From the NCBI GenBank assembly GCA_019114585.1, contig DXFE01000037.1, positions 1-64,000 of the forward strand: a stretch of 64,000 nucleotides of DNA, read 5' to 3'. The notes under the pieces are model-generated. The model ran no database searches. It worked only from the letters and a program-made list of their open reading frames with translations, and was not told the origin of the DNA. Position 1 is the stretch's first letter. Each line of letters starts with the position of its first letter. Positions 9,017 to 15,934 of this stretch are shown here, piece by piece. This DNA comes from Gemmiger_A avium (GTDB lineage: Bacteria; Bacillota; Clostridia; Oscillospirales; Ruminococcaceae). Position numbers and translations under genes: made by a program.

Positions 9017-9904
9017 ATGGAACTGCGGGTTTTGAAATATTTTCTGGCGGTGGCACGGGAGGAAAACATCACCCGGGCCGCGGCGCTGCTGCATCTGACC
9101 CAGCCCACCCTGTCCCGGCAGCTGATGCAGCTGGAGGAGGAACTGGGAGTACAGCTGTTTTACCGCAGCCGCTACCGCATTGTGCTGACCGACGACGGAA
9201 TGCTTCTGCGGCGGCGCGCCCAGGAACTGGTGGATCTGGCGGAAAAGACCGAACAGGAATTCCGCCGGGATCCGGAGCTGCACGGCGAAATCGCCATCGG
9301 CAGCGGTGAGCTGGAGGGAATGCATCTGCTGGCGGAATGGCTGACTTCCTTTCATCAGCTGCACCCCCGGGTGACCTACCGGCTTTCCAGCGGCAACGCC
9401 GACCACACCAAGGAGCGGCTGGAGAACGGCACACTGGATCTGGGCCTTTTACTGGAACCGGTGGATATCAGCCGGTATGATATTCTGCGTATGCCGGTCA
9501 AGGAGCACTGGGGCGTACACCTGCCGGAAAATTCGCCTTTGGCGCAAAAGGAATCCGTAACTGCCCAGGATCTGGCGCAGATTCCGCTGATTCTGACCGA
9601 GCGGGGCCTGGTGCAGAAAGAACTGGAACGCTGGTTCGGCCCGTATGCGGCGAATATCCAGGCTGTGGCCACCGGAAACCTGCCCTACAACATGGCGACC
9701 CTGGCCCGGGCCGGCATGGGCGCTTTTATCACCGTGCAGCTGCGCTGCCGGTATGAGGGGCTGCGGTTTGTGCCGCTCTCCCCTGCTCTTGAATCGGACA
9801 CGGTGCTGGCCTGGAAGAAAACCGAGTCCTTTCCGCCGGCCTTTGCGGCGCTGCTGGATCACATCCGGCAATGCCTGGCAGCTATTTCTGACGATTCAAA
9901 GTAA
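9017..9904 (+). CDS. LysR-family transcriptional regulator
   Basis: A 295-residue protein of normal LysR length. The N-terminal winged helix (residues 1-60; VAREENITRAAALLHLTQPTLSRQL) is the canonical DNA-binding signature, followed by a periplasmic-binding-like effector domain from about residue 90. ATG at 9017 follows AGGAGGG. It lies immediately upstream of the MerR-flavodoxin-cupin-aldo/keto reductase genes on the same strand, the usual neighbourhood of LysR regulators of redox enzymes. The co-inducer is unknown. Confidence 0.93.
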   Translation: MELRVLKYFLAVAREENITRAAALLHLTQPTLSRQLMQLEEELGVQLFYRSRYRIVLTDDGMLLRRRAQELVDLAEKTEQEFRRDPELHGEIAIGSGELEGMHLLAEWLTSFHQLHPRVTYRLSSGNADHTKERLENGTLDLGLLLEPVDISRYDILRMPVKEHWGVHLPENSPLAQKESVTAQDLAQIPLILTERGLVQKELERWFGPYAANIQAVATGNLPYNMATLARAGMGAFITVQLRCRYEGLRFVPLSPALESDTVLAWKKTESFPPAFAALLDHIRQCLAAISDDSK

Positions 9905-9907
9905 GTA

Positions 9908-9937
9908 TTCGACATGGCCGGTCTGCCGGTTTACAAT
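9908..9937 (+). promoter_or_regulatory. Predicted promoter of the MerR-flavodoxin operon
   Basis: TTCGAC (9908-9913), an 18-base spacer and TACAAT (9932-9937). The spacer contains two GCCGG units. A long spacer with repeats inside it is what MerR-type activators use, but the match is weak. Confidence 0.45.
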
Positions 9938-9986
9938 GAAGGTGTCCCGAACAGGACCCCTTCATTTTTTTATCAGGAGGTGCGTC

Positions 9987-10358
9987 ATGACCATTCAGGA
10001 GGCAAGCGAACGCTACCGGATCCCCATGGAGATTCTGCAGGAATACGAAAGCTGGGGTCTATGCGGCGCGGTAAAAAAGGTGATGGGCGCCTGGCAGTAT
10101 GACGACACCGATCTGGAACGGCTGAGCCTGATCATGACCCTGCACGATGTGGGGTTTGCCAGCGACGAGGTGGAGACCTATCTGCGCCTGCTGCTGGACG
10201 GGCCGGGCTCGGACGCCCGCCGGCTGGCTATGCTGGAAGAAAAGCGCCGTACCGCTCTGGACGAGATTCATTTTCGGGAACATCAGTTGCAACGCCTGGA
10301 CGACCTGCGCCATGCGATCCGAAAGGCAAAAACCAAATCAGGAGGCGGAAAACGATGA
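9987..10358 (+). CDS. MerR-family transcriptional regulator (short)
   Basis: A 123-residue protein opening with a MerR helix-turn-helix (TIQEASERYRIPMEILQEYESWGL), then the second wing (WQYDDTDLERLSLIMTL) and a C-terminal coiled coil (about 80-120) for dimerisation. It has no obvious Cys-based metal loop. The start at 9987 follows AGGAGG six bases upstream, although an in-frame open stretch extends further left inside the LysR gene. Its stop overlaps the start of the flavodoxin gene (ATGA), so the two are translationally coupled. Confidence 0.85.
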   Translation: MTIQEASERYRIPMEILQEYESWGLCGAVKKVMGAWQYDDTDLERLSLIMTLHDVGFASDEVETYLRLLLDGPGSDARRLAMLEEKRRTALDEIHFREHQLQRLDDLRHAIRKAKTKSGGGKR

Positions 10359-11020
10359 AACGATTTTTCTCACTGCTGACCTCTCTGCTGCTGGCCGGAA
10401 CCCTGGCCGCCTGCGCGGAAACCGGCGGGCAGAGCGCCGCATCCGATCCGGCCAGCCCAGCCAGCGAGCCGCAGACCTTTTCTTCCCCGGAGATTTCGTC
10501 CGAATCCCAGGCAGAGCCCGCTTCCGAGGAAGAGACGCGGGTGCTGGTGGCATATTTTTCGGCCACCGGCAACACCGGGCGGATCGCCGGTATTCTGCAA
10601 AGCGCGCTGGATGCCGATCTGTTTGCGATTCAGCCGCAGGAGCCCTACACCGAGGATGATCTGAACTATAGCAACGACGATTGCCGGGCCAATCAGGAAC
10701 AGAACGACCCGGACGCCCGGCCCGCCATCACCGGCACGCCGGACGACCCGGACAGCTATGACCTGGTGTTTTTGGGATATCCCATCTGGTGGGGCGGCGC
10801 CCCCAAGGTGGTATATACTTTCCTGGAGAGCTGCGATTTTGGGGATGCGGTCATCGTGCCGTTCTGCACCTCCGGTTCCAGCGGGATCGGCTCCAGTGCG
10901 GAGGATCTGCACGCCCTTGCCAGCGAGGCACAGTGGCAGGAGGGGCGCCGGTTTGCCGGCAGTGCCTCCGAGGATAAGGTTCTGAACTGTCTGGAAACGC
11001 TGGAACTTCCAGCAGAATAA
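10355..11020 (+). CDS. Flavodoxin-domain lipoprotein
   Basis: A 221-residue protein. The signal peptide ends at the lipobox LAAC (Cys20), then comes an acidic Ser/Pro/Glu linker, then a flavodoxin fold from about residue 62: VLVAYFSATGNTG carries the FMN phosphate loop, and LGYPIWWGGAPK is the usual flavin-ring loop. It is therefore predicted to be a membrane-anchored FMN electron carrier on the outer face of the cell. It overlaps the MerR gene by four bases and is followed by a cupin and an aldo/keto reductase. Confidence 0.9.
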   Translation: MKRFFSLLTSLLLAGTLAACAETGGQSAASDPASPASEPQTFSSPEISSESQAEPASEEETRVLVAYFSATGNTGRIAGILQSALDADLFAIQPQEPYTEDDLNYSNDDCRANQEQNDPDARPAITGTPDDPDSYDLVFLGYPIWWGGAPKVVYTFLESCDFGDAVIVPFCTSGSSGIGSSAEDLHALASEAQWQEGRRFAGSASEDKVLNCLETLELPAE

Positions 11021-11053
11021 AGATTTGGGCTGACAGAAAGTGAGGATATTGCT

Positions 11054-11491
11054 ATGAAGATCATGGATAAACAGGAATTTGACCGGCAGAACGTATTTGG
11101 TCTGGGCGCAGAAAACAGCGCTTACGCCCGGTATTTTATCGGGAACTCCTATCTGAATCCGCTGACCGAGGCTGGCAAATGCGCCGTGTTCCTGGCTAAC
11201 GTTACCTTTGAGCCGGGATGCCGGAACAACTGGCACATCCATCATGCCAAAAGCGGCGGCGGCCAGCTGCTGATCTGCACCGCCGGAGAGGGCTGGTACC
11301 AGGAAGAGGGCAAACCTGTGGTGAGCCTGACCCCCGGCACCGTGATCACCATTCCGGCCAACGTGAAGCACTGGCACGGTGCCAAGAAGGACAGCTGGTT
11401 CTCGCACATCGCGGTGGAGGTACCCGGTGAGGAAACTGCCAACGAATGGCTGGAGCCGGTAAGCGCCGACCAATACGACGGGCTGGCATAA
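11054..11491 (+). CDS. Cupin-domain protein
   Basis: A 145-residue single-domain cupin. The first cupin motif region is NNWHIHHAKSGGGQLL (metal-ligand His residues) and the second is PANVKHWHGAKKDSWFSH. Related small proteins are often labelled as carboxymuconolactone-decarboxylase neighbours or quercetinase-like cupins in anaerobe redox clusters. The substrate cannot be deduced. The ATG lies 33 bases after the flavodoxin stop with AGTGAGGA upstream. Confidence 0.87.
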   Translation: MKIMDKQEFDRQNVFGLGAENSAYARYFIGNSYLNPLTEAGKCAVFLANVTFEPGCRNNWHIHHAKSGGGQLLICTAGEGWYQEEGKPVVSLTPGTVITIPANVKHWHGAKKDSWFSHIAVEVPGEETANEWLEPVSADQYDGLA

Positions 11492-11503
11492 GGGGGCGGT
11501 GTT

Positions 11504-12550
11504 GTGCAGTACACCAAACTCGGCAATTCGGATCTGACCGTTTCCCGTATCTGCCTGGGGTGTATGGGGTTTGGTGACGCCCGCAATGGCCAGCACAGCT
11601 GGACGCTGGACGAGGAAGCGTCCCGGGCCGTGATCCGGCACGGTCTGGAACAGGGCATCAATTTCTTTGACACCGCCATCGCCTACCAGAGCGGTACCAG
11701 CGAGCAGTATCTGGGGCGGGCATTGCGGGATTTTGCGCGGCGTGACGAGGTTGTGGTGGCCACCAAATTTCTGCCCCGCACCCCGCAGGAGATTCAGGAC
11801 GGCGTATCGAGCCAGCGCCATGTGGAACGGATGCTGGACACCAGTCTGCGGAATCTGGGCTTGGACTATGTGGATCTGTATATCTGCCATATGTGGGATT
11901 ACGCCACCCCGATGGAGGATCTGCTGGCGGGACTGGACCGGGCTGTACGGGCGGGAAAGGTGCGGTATATCGGCATCTCCAACTGCTTTGCCTATCAGCT
12001 GGCCAAGGCAAACGCCCTGGCCCGGCAGGCGGGTTTTCCGCAGTTTGTTTCGGTGCAGGGACATTACAATCTGATCTTCCGGGAAGAGGAGCGGGAAATG
12101 GCCCGGCTTTGCGCCGAAGACAACATCGCCATGACTCCTTACAGCCCGCTGGCCGGCGGACGGCTGGCCCGGCACCCGGGTGAAAGCTCCCGCCGGCTGC
12201 GGGAGGACAGCTACGCCAAGGGCAAATACGACGCCACCGCCCGGCAGGACAGCGTCATCCTTGACCGGGTGGCGGAGCTGGCTGCGCGCCGGGGCGTTTC
12301 CATGGCCGAAATCTCGCTGGCCTGGCTGCTGCAAAAGGTGACCGCGCCGGTGGTAGGCGCCACGAAACCGTCCCATCTGGAAAGCGCCGTCCGGGCGGTG
12401 GATCTGGTTTTGAGCCGGGAGGAGACCGCCTACCTGGAGCAGGCCTATCTGCCCCATAAGCTGGTGGGTGTTATGGCCGACAATACCCCGGAGAATTCGC
12501 AAAGCTCCCATGTCTGGTCCACGGGGAATCAGGCCATTGCGGAAGAGTGA
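11504..12550 (+). CDS. Aldo/keto reductase
   Basis: A 348-residue cytosolic TIM-barrel NADPH oxidoreductase. The catalytic tetrad is recognisable: Asp in FFDTAIAY, the Tyr of the same stretch, Lys in VVATKFLP, and His in YICHMWDY. The start is GTG at 11504, 12 bases after the cupin stop and preceded by AAGGGGGCGG. The C-terminal residues about 270-285 (VVGATKPSHL) bind the cofactor phosphate. It is the last gene before a strong terminator. Confidence 0.93.
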   Translation: MQYTKLGNSDLTVSRICLGCMGFGDARNGQHSWTLDEEASRAVIRHGLEQGINFFDTAIAYQSGTSEQYLGRALRDFARRDEVVVATKFLPRTPQEIQDGVSSQRHVERMLDTSLRNLGLDYVDLYICHMWDYATPMEDLLAGLDRAVRAGKVRYIGISNCFAYQLAKANALARQAGFPQFVSVQGHYNLIFREEEREMARLCAEDNIAMTPYSPLAGGRLARHPGESSRRLREDSYAKGKYDATARQDSVILDRVAELAARRGVSMAEISLAWLLQKVTAPVVGATKPSHLESAVRAVDLVLSREETAYLEQAYLPHKLVGVMADNTPENSQSSHVWSTGNQAIAEE

Positions 12551-12555
12551 ACAAC

Positions 12556-12600
12556 TATAAAACAATGCTCTCTGACAAAGTCAGAGAGCATTGTTTTATA
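12556..12600. terminator. Strong bidirectional terminator
   Basis: A perfect 21-bp stem (12556-12576 with 12580-12600) with a three-base AAA loop and T-rich or A-rich ends. It lies between the convergent aldo/keto reductase and GH43 genes and overlaps the last bases of the GH43 reading frame. Confidence 0.9.
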
Positions 12601-14053
12601 TAGTGCGATGCTGTCTCAGTGTAAAGGCCCGGAAATCCAGGCGGCCTTTGCCTTTGTAGCGGAAGTACAGGGCCCTGTCCCCATCCGGCAGCGGACAGGG
12701 GGCGCGGAGGGTGGTCCATTGCCGGGTGTGAAGCCGCACCGGGATCGCGGCTGCCGGTGCGCCGTCCGGCGTATCCGCCACCAGCAGTTCCCCATCGGCC
12801 CGGCCCCGCAGTTCCACTTCCACCGTCTGCAGGCCCGCCAGCCGGAAATACTTGAAACCAGCCACCGCCCCGTTTCGCAGGTTGGCGATGTACTGGGTAT
12901 CGGTCTGTTCCCCGTCCGGGGTCTCCTGGGTGAAGTAGGGGTGGTGCGCCAGCCGCAGCCGGGGGAACCGGATATCGTACCGGGCTGAGCCTTGGCCGCT
13001 GTGCAGCTGGCAGGCGATCCGGGCCGGGTAGCGGCCAAGGCCCTCCAGCGGGCCGCCGTTCAGGCCGCAGGAAGTGACCTCCGCCTGCCGGAATCCGCCC
13101 TCCGGGGTGCGGGTGAGCCGTTCGGCGCAGCCCTGCCGGGAATAGGAATGGCGGTTGGTCTGCCGGTGGTAGAATACGTACCAGTCCTCCCCGATCTTCT
13201 CGATGCCGCCGTGGGTGTTGCCCAGGTAGTTGACCGCCTTCCGCTCGTCGGTATTGCCGTGTAGAGACAGATCCCCCATATCCACCAGGGTACCGCCAAA
13301 GGTAAACGGCCCGGCGGGGCTGTCGGCCATGGCCCAGCAGAGTTCGTGGTTATGCTGGGAGGAATAGACAAAGCAATACCGGCCGTCCACCTTGCGGATG
13401 GAGCTGGCCTCAAAAAAGGCGTGATCCGGAAAATGGCCGGGCTGCTTTTTTGTGGGGAACAGCAGGGTGGGCCCGGAACGGATGGTGAGCATATCCGGCT
13501 CCAGTTCCAGCACCACGCCGCCCTCGTTGGTCAGGCGGCGAAATCCCGAGGCGATGGCCGGTACCCGGGTGGCAAAGCCGGAATAGAGCCAGACCCGGCC
13601 GTCCTCATCGGTGAGGACACCGGGGTCAAAGGGAAAGGGCTCCCCCGACCGGGTGCCCCACACATGCCCGTCCGCAAACCGGACATGGCCGTGAAACTGG
13701 TATTCCCCGGCCGGGGTATCGCAGACCGCCACCCCCATGACGCCCCGGAAATCAAAGGCATAGTACAGGTAATACCGGCCGTCCGGGCCGCGGGTCACAT
13801 CCGGGGCGTACAGGCAGCGGCGGCCGGAGGGATTCATCGGATCCTGGTTTTTGCGGTAGATAACCCCCTCATACCGCCAGGCGCTCAGATCCTCCACCGG
13901 GGCGGACCAGCACACATAGTCATTCATACAGAACAGCGGCCCGCCGAACCGGTCGTGGGAACCGTACACATACACACGGCCCTCAAAGACATAGGGTTCG
14001 CCGTCCGGGATATACTCCCAGCCCGGGAGATAGGGGTTCATGGCTTGGTTCAT
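12596..14053 (-). CDS. Glycoside hydrolase family 43 protein (xylosidase/arabinofuranosidase type)
   Basis: A 485-residue protein without signal peptide, so intracellular. The five-bladed propeller signature residues are visible: Asp in the N-terminal YIPDGEPYVF region (base), Asp in LYAPDVTRG (pKa modulator), and Glu near residue 214 in HAFFEASSIRK (acid). A C-terminal beta-sandwich or carbohydrate-binding-like part starts near residue 350. GAGGAG precedes the start. It follows the DMT exporter gene by 14 bases and is probably co-transcribed. It likely trims xylo- or arabino-oligosaccharides after uptake; the exact sugar is not determinable. Confidence 0.88.
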   Translation of the reverse strand: MNQAMNPYLPGWEYIPDGEPYVFEGRVYVYGSHDRFGGPLFCMNDYVCWSAPVEDLSAWRYEGVIYRKNQDPMNPSGRRCLYAPDVTRGPDGRYYLYYAFDFRGVMGVAVCDTPAGEYQFHGHVRFADGHVWGTRSGEPFPFDPGVLTDEDGRVWLYSGFATRVPAIASGFRRLTNEGGVVLELEPDMLTIRSGPTLLFPTKKQPGHFPDHAFFEASSIRKVDGRYCFVYSSQHNHELCWAMADSPAGPFTFGGTLVDMGDLSLHGNTDERKAVNYLGNTHGGIEKIGEDWYVFYHRQTNRHSYSRQGCAERLTRTPEGGFRQAEVTSCGLNGGPLEGLGRYPARIACQLHSGQGSARYDIRFPRLRLAHHPYFTQETPDGEQTDTQYIANLRNGAVAGFKYFRLAGLQTVEVELRGRADGELLVADTPDGAPAAAIPVRLHTRQWTTLRAPCPLPDGDRALYFRYKGKGRLDFRAFTLRQHRTI

Positions 14054-14067
14054 TCTGTTTTTTCTCC

Positions 14068-14943
14068 TCAGCTTTTTGCCCGGACAGGCGGGCTGATCTC
14101 ATTCCACAGGGTAAAGCCCAGGATCAGCGCGCCGCCCACCGCCTGCCACAGGCTGATGCTCTCCCGCAATACCAGTACCGAGACCAGCACCGCCGTGAGC
14201 GGATCGATATAGCTCAAAATAGCGGCTTTCTGGCCCGGCAGTTCTTTGAGGGCGGAGAAGTACAGGCAGTAGGTCACGCCGGTGTGTACCAGCCCCACGA
14301 TCAACAGGCAGACCCAGCCCGGGCCGTCCAGCCCGCCCAGGGTAACCCCGCCGGTCAGCGCCACATAGGGGATCAGGGTGAGGATGGCGGCCAGGAACTG
14401 CACAAAGGTGCGGTGGATGCCCTCCACCCCGCGGATAAACTTGTTCAGCAGGATCACCGAGGCATAGAACACCGCCGCGCCCAGTCCAAACAGAATGCCC
14501 AGGTGATCGGTGCCGCTCTCCCCCATACCGGAAGCGCCGGTGATCAGCACCAGGCCCAGGGTGGACATGACAAAGCAGACCGCCTGTTTCAGGGTGAGCC
14601 GTTCGCGGAACAGGAACGGGCAGGCTGCCGTGACCAGCACCGGCGCGAAGTAATAGCTTAAGGTGGCCACCGAAACGGTGGTGTAGCGGTAGGCTTCAAA
14701 GAGCAGAATCCAGTTGATGCCCATGGCCACACCGGAGGCCAGCAGCAGCGGAAGCTGGCGGCGGATGGCCCCAAAAGGCACCATTTGCCGGGTGAGCAGC
14801 AGCCAGGCCCCGATCAGTACGGCCGCCAACACCGCCCGGTACAAAGCCAGCTCCCCCGACGACACTGAAATGCACCGTACAAAGGGCGCCAGTGTGCCGA
14901 AAATGGCCATGGACAGAATCATTTGATTGCGTGCGCGTTTCAT
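14068..14943 (-). CDS. EamA/DMT-family membrane transporter
   Basis: A 291-residue protein with ten predicted membrane helices in two EamA repeats (about 5-135 and 150-285). Second-repeat motifs such as LSYIDPLTAVLVSVLVLRE are typical. DMT members export or import small metabolites (amino acids, sugars, nucleosides); the substrate is unknown. It shares a promoter region with the divergent DUF134-NifX gene and precedes GH43 in one operon. Confidence 0.9.
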   Translation of the reverse strand: MKRARNQMILSMAIFGTLAPFVRCISVSSGELALYRAVLAAVLIGAWLLLTRQMVPFGAIRRQLPLLLASGVAMGINWILLFEAYRYTTVSVATLSYYFAPVLVTAACPFLFRERLTLKQAVCFVMSTLGLVLITGASGMGESGTDHLGILFGLGAAVFYASVILLNKFIRGVEGIHRTFVQFLAAILTLIPYVALTGGVTLGGLDGPGWVCLLIVGLVHTGVTYCLYFSALKELPGQKAAILSYIDPLTAVLVSVLVLRESISLWQAVGGALILGFTLWNEISPPVRAKS

Positions 14944-14980
14944 CGATTTTCCCGTTCCCCCTCACAGGTTTGCTTTCTAT

Positions 14981-15009
14981 ATTTTAGCAAAGTAAAGCAG
15001 CATGGTCAA
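14981..15009 (-). promoter_or_regulatory. Promoter of the DMT-GH43 operon
   Basis: Minus strand: TTGACC (15004-15009), 17 bases, TAAAAT (14981-14986). Confidence 0.7.
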
Positions 15010-15025
15010 TCCGATTCACAGGTTA

Positions 15026-15054
15026 TTGACATATGCCATAAACCGGCGTATACT
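15026..15054 (+). promoter_or_regulatory. Promoter of the DUF134-NifX gene
   Basis: Consensus TTGACA (15026-15031), a 17-base spacer and TATACT (15049-15054). Confidence 0.8.
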
Positions 15055-15083
15055 GAAAACCAGAACGCACAAAGGAGATGCCC

Positions 15084-15872
15084 ATGCCAAGACCGACCAA
15101 ATGCCGGCGGGTCTGCCACTATCCGCGGACGGTGGCGTTTTGCCCGGCCGATGCTTCGGAAAACCAGTCCCCCATCCTGCTGACCATCGACGAATACGAG
15201 ACTATCCGGCTGATCGACGGGGAGGGGCTGTCCCAGGAACAGTGCAGCGCCTCGATGCAGATTGCCCGCACCACCGTGCAGAAGATCTACGAAAGCGCCC
15301 GCCGCAAGCTGGCGGATATGCTGGTGAACGGGCGGCCGCTGCACATTGAGGGCGGCGAGTTCCGTCTATGTGATGGGCAGGGGGCCGGGTGCGGGTTCTC
15401 CGCGTGCTTCAAGCAGAGTTATCACCAGCAATACCGGAAACCGGAGGGAGATTCTATCATGAGAATTGCAGTTACCTATGAAAACGGCCAGATTTTCCAG
15501 CATTTTGGCCATACCGCCCAGTTTAAGATCTATGACGTGGAGGACGGCAAGATCGTTTCCTCCCGGGTGGTGGATACCCAGGGCAGCGGCCACGGCGCGC
15601 TGGCCGGGGTCCTGACCGCGCTGAACGTGGACGCGCTGATCTGCGGCGGCATCGGCGGGGGCGCCCAGATGGCGCTGGCCGCGGCCAACATCAAGCTGTA
15701 CGGCGGTGTGAGCGGCAGCGCCGACGCGGCTGCCGAAGCGCTGGCCGCCGGCAACCTGACCTTTGACCCCAACGCCCATTGCGACCATCACGGCCATCAT
15801 CACGAAGAGGGCCACGCCTGCGGCGATCACGGCTGCGGCAGCCATTGCGGCGGCCACTGCGGCGAGCACTAA
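15084..15872 (+). CDS. DUF134 - NifX/NifB-type fusion protein with His/Cys-rich tail
   Basis: A 262-residue protein. Residues 1-95 are DUF134 (MPRPTKCRRVCHYP opening and the sigma-70-like helix-turn-helix MQIARTTVQKIYESARRKLA). Residues about 126-235 are a dinitrogenase iron-molybdenum cofactor domain (MRIAVTYENG, FGHTAQFKIYDVEDG, ICGGIGGGAQMAL). The last 30 residues are almost all His, Cys and Gly, a probable metal-binding tail. No stop separates the parts, yet GGAGGG and an in-frame ATG at 15459 begin the NifX part as if it were its own gene. The ATG at 15084 is preferred over 15078, which sits right against AAAGGAG. These families usually appear as neighbours in anaerobes; no nitrogenase genes are present, so metal-cluster handling is only inferred. 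Confidence 0.85.
   Translation: MPRPTKCRRVCHYPRTVAFCPADASENQSPILLTIDEYETIRLIDGEGLSQEQCSASMQIARTTVQKIYESARRKLADMLVNGRPLHIEGGEFRLCDGQGAGCGFSACFKQSYHQQYRKPEGDSIMRIAVTYENGQIFQHFGHTAQFKIYDVEDGKIVSSRVVDTQGSGHGALAGVLTALNVDALICGGIGGGAQMALAAANIKLYGGVSGSADAAAEALAAGNLTFDPNAHCDHHGHHHEEGHACGDHGCGSHCGGHCGEH
15459..15872 (+). CDS. Possible internal start: separate NifX/NifB-type protein
   Basis: An in-frame ATG at 15459 is preceded by GGAGGG at nine bases. Initiation here would give a 137-residue stand-alone cofactor-binding protein with the His/Cys tail. It is listed as an alternative product of the fused gene. Confidence 0.45.
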   Translation: MRIAVTYENGQIFQHFGHTAQFKIYDVEDGKIVSSRVVDTQGSGHGALAGVLTALNVDALICGGIGGGAQMALAAANIKLYGGVSGSADAAAEALAAGNLTFDPNAHCDHHGHHHEEGHACGDHGCGSHCGGHCGEH

Positions 15873-15886
15873 ACGGCATTATAACA

Positions 15887-15930
15887 AAAAAGGAACGGCT
15901 TTTCCGGACGGAAAAGCCGTTCCTTTTTTG
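15887..15930. terminator. Strong bidirectional terminator
   Basis: A 20-bp perfect stem, AAAAAAGGAACGGCTTTTCC (15887-15906) with its complement (15911-15930) and a four-base loop. It lies between the convergent DUF134-NifX and GH31 genes. Confidence 0.9.
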
Positions 15931-15934
15931 TGTT

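Noticed and set aside
12556..12600. 21-bp palindrome as a transposon end or recombination site
   Set aside because: It lies between convergent genes with T/A flanks and has no second copy nearby; a bidirectional terminator explains it.
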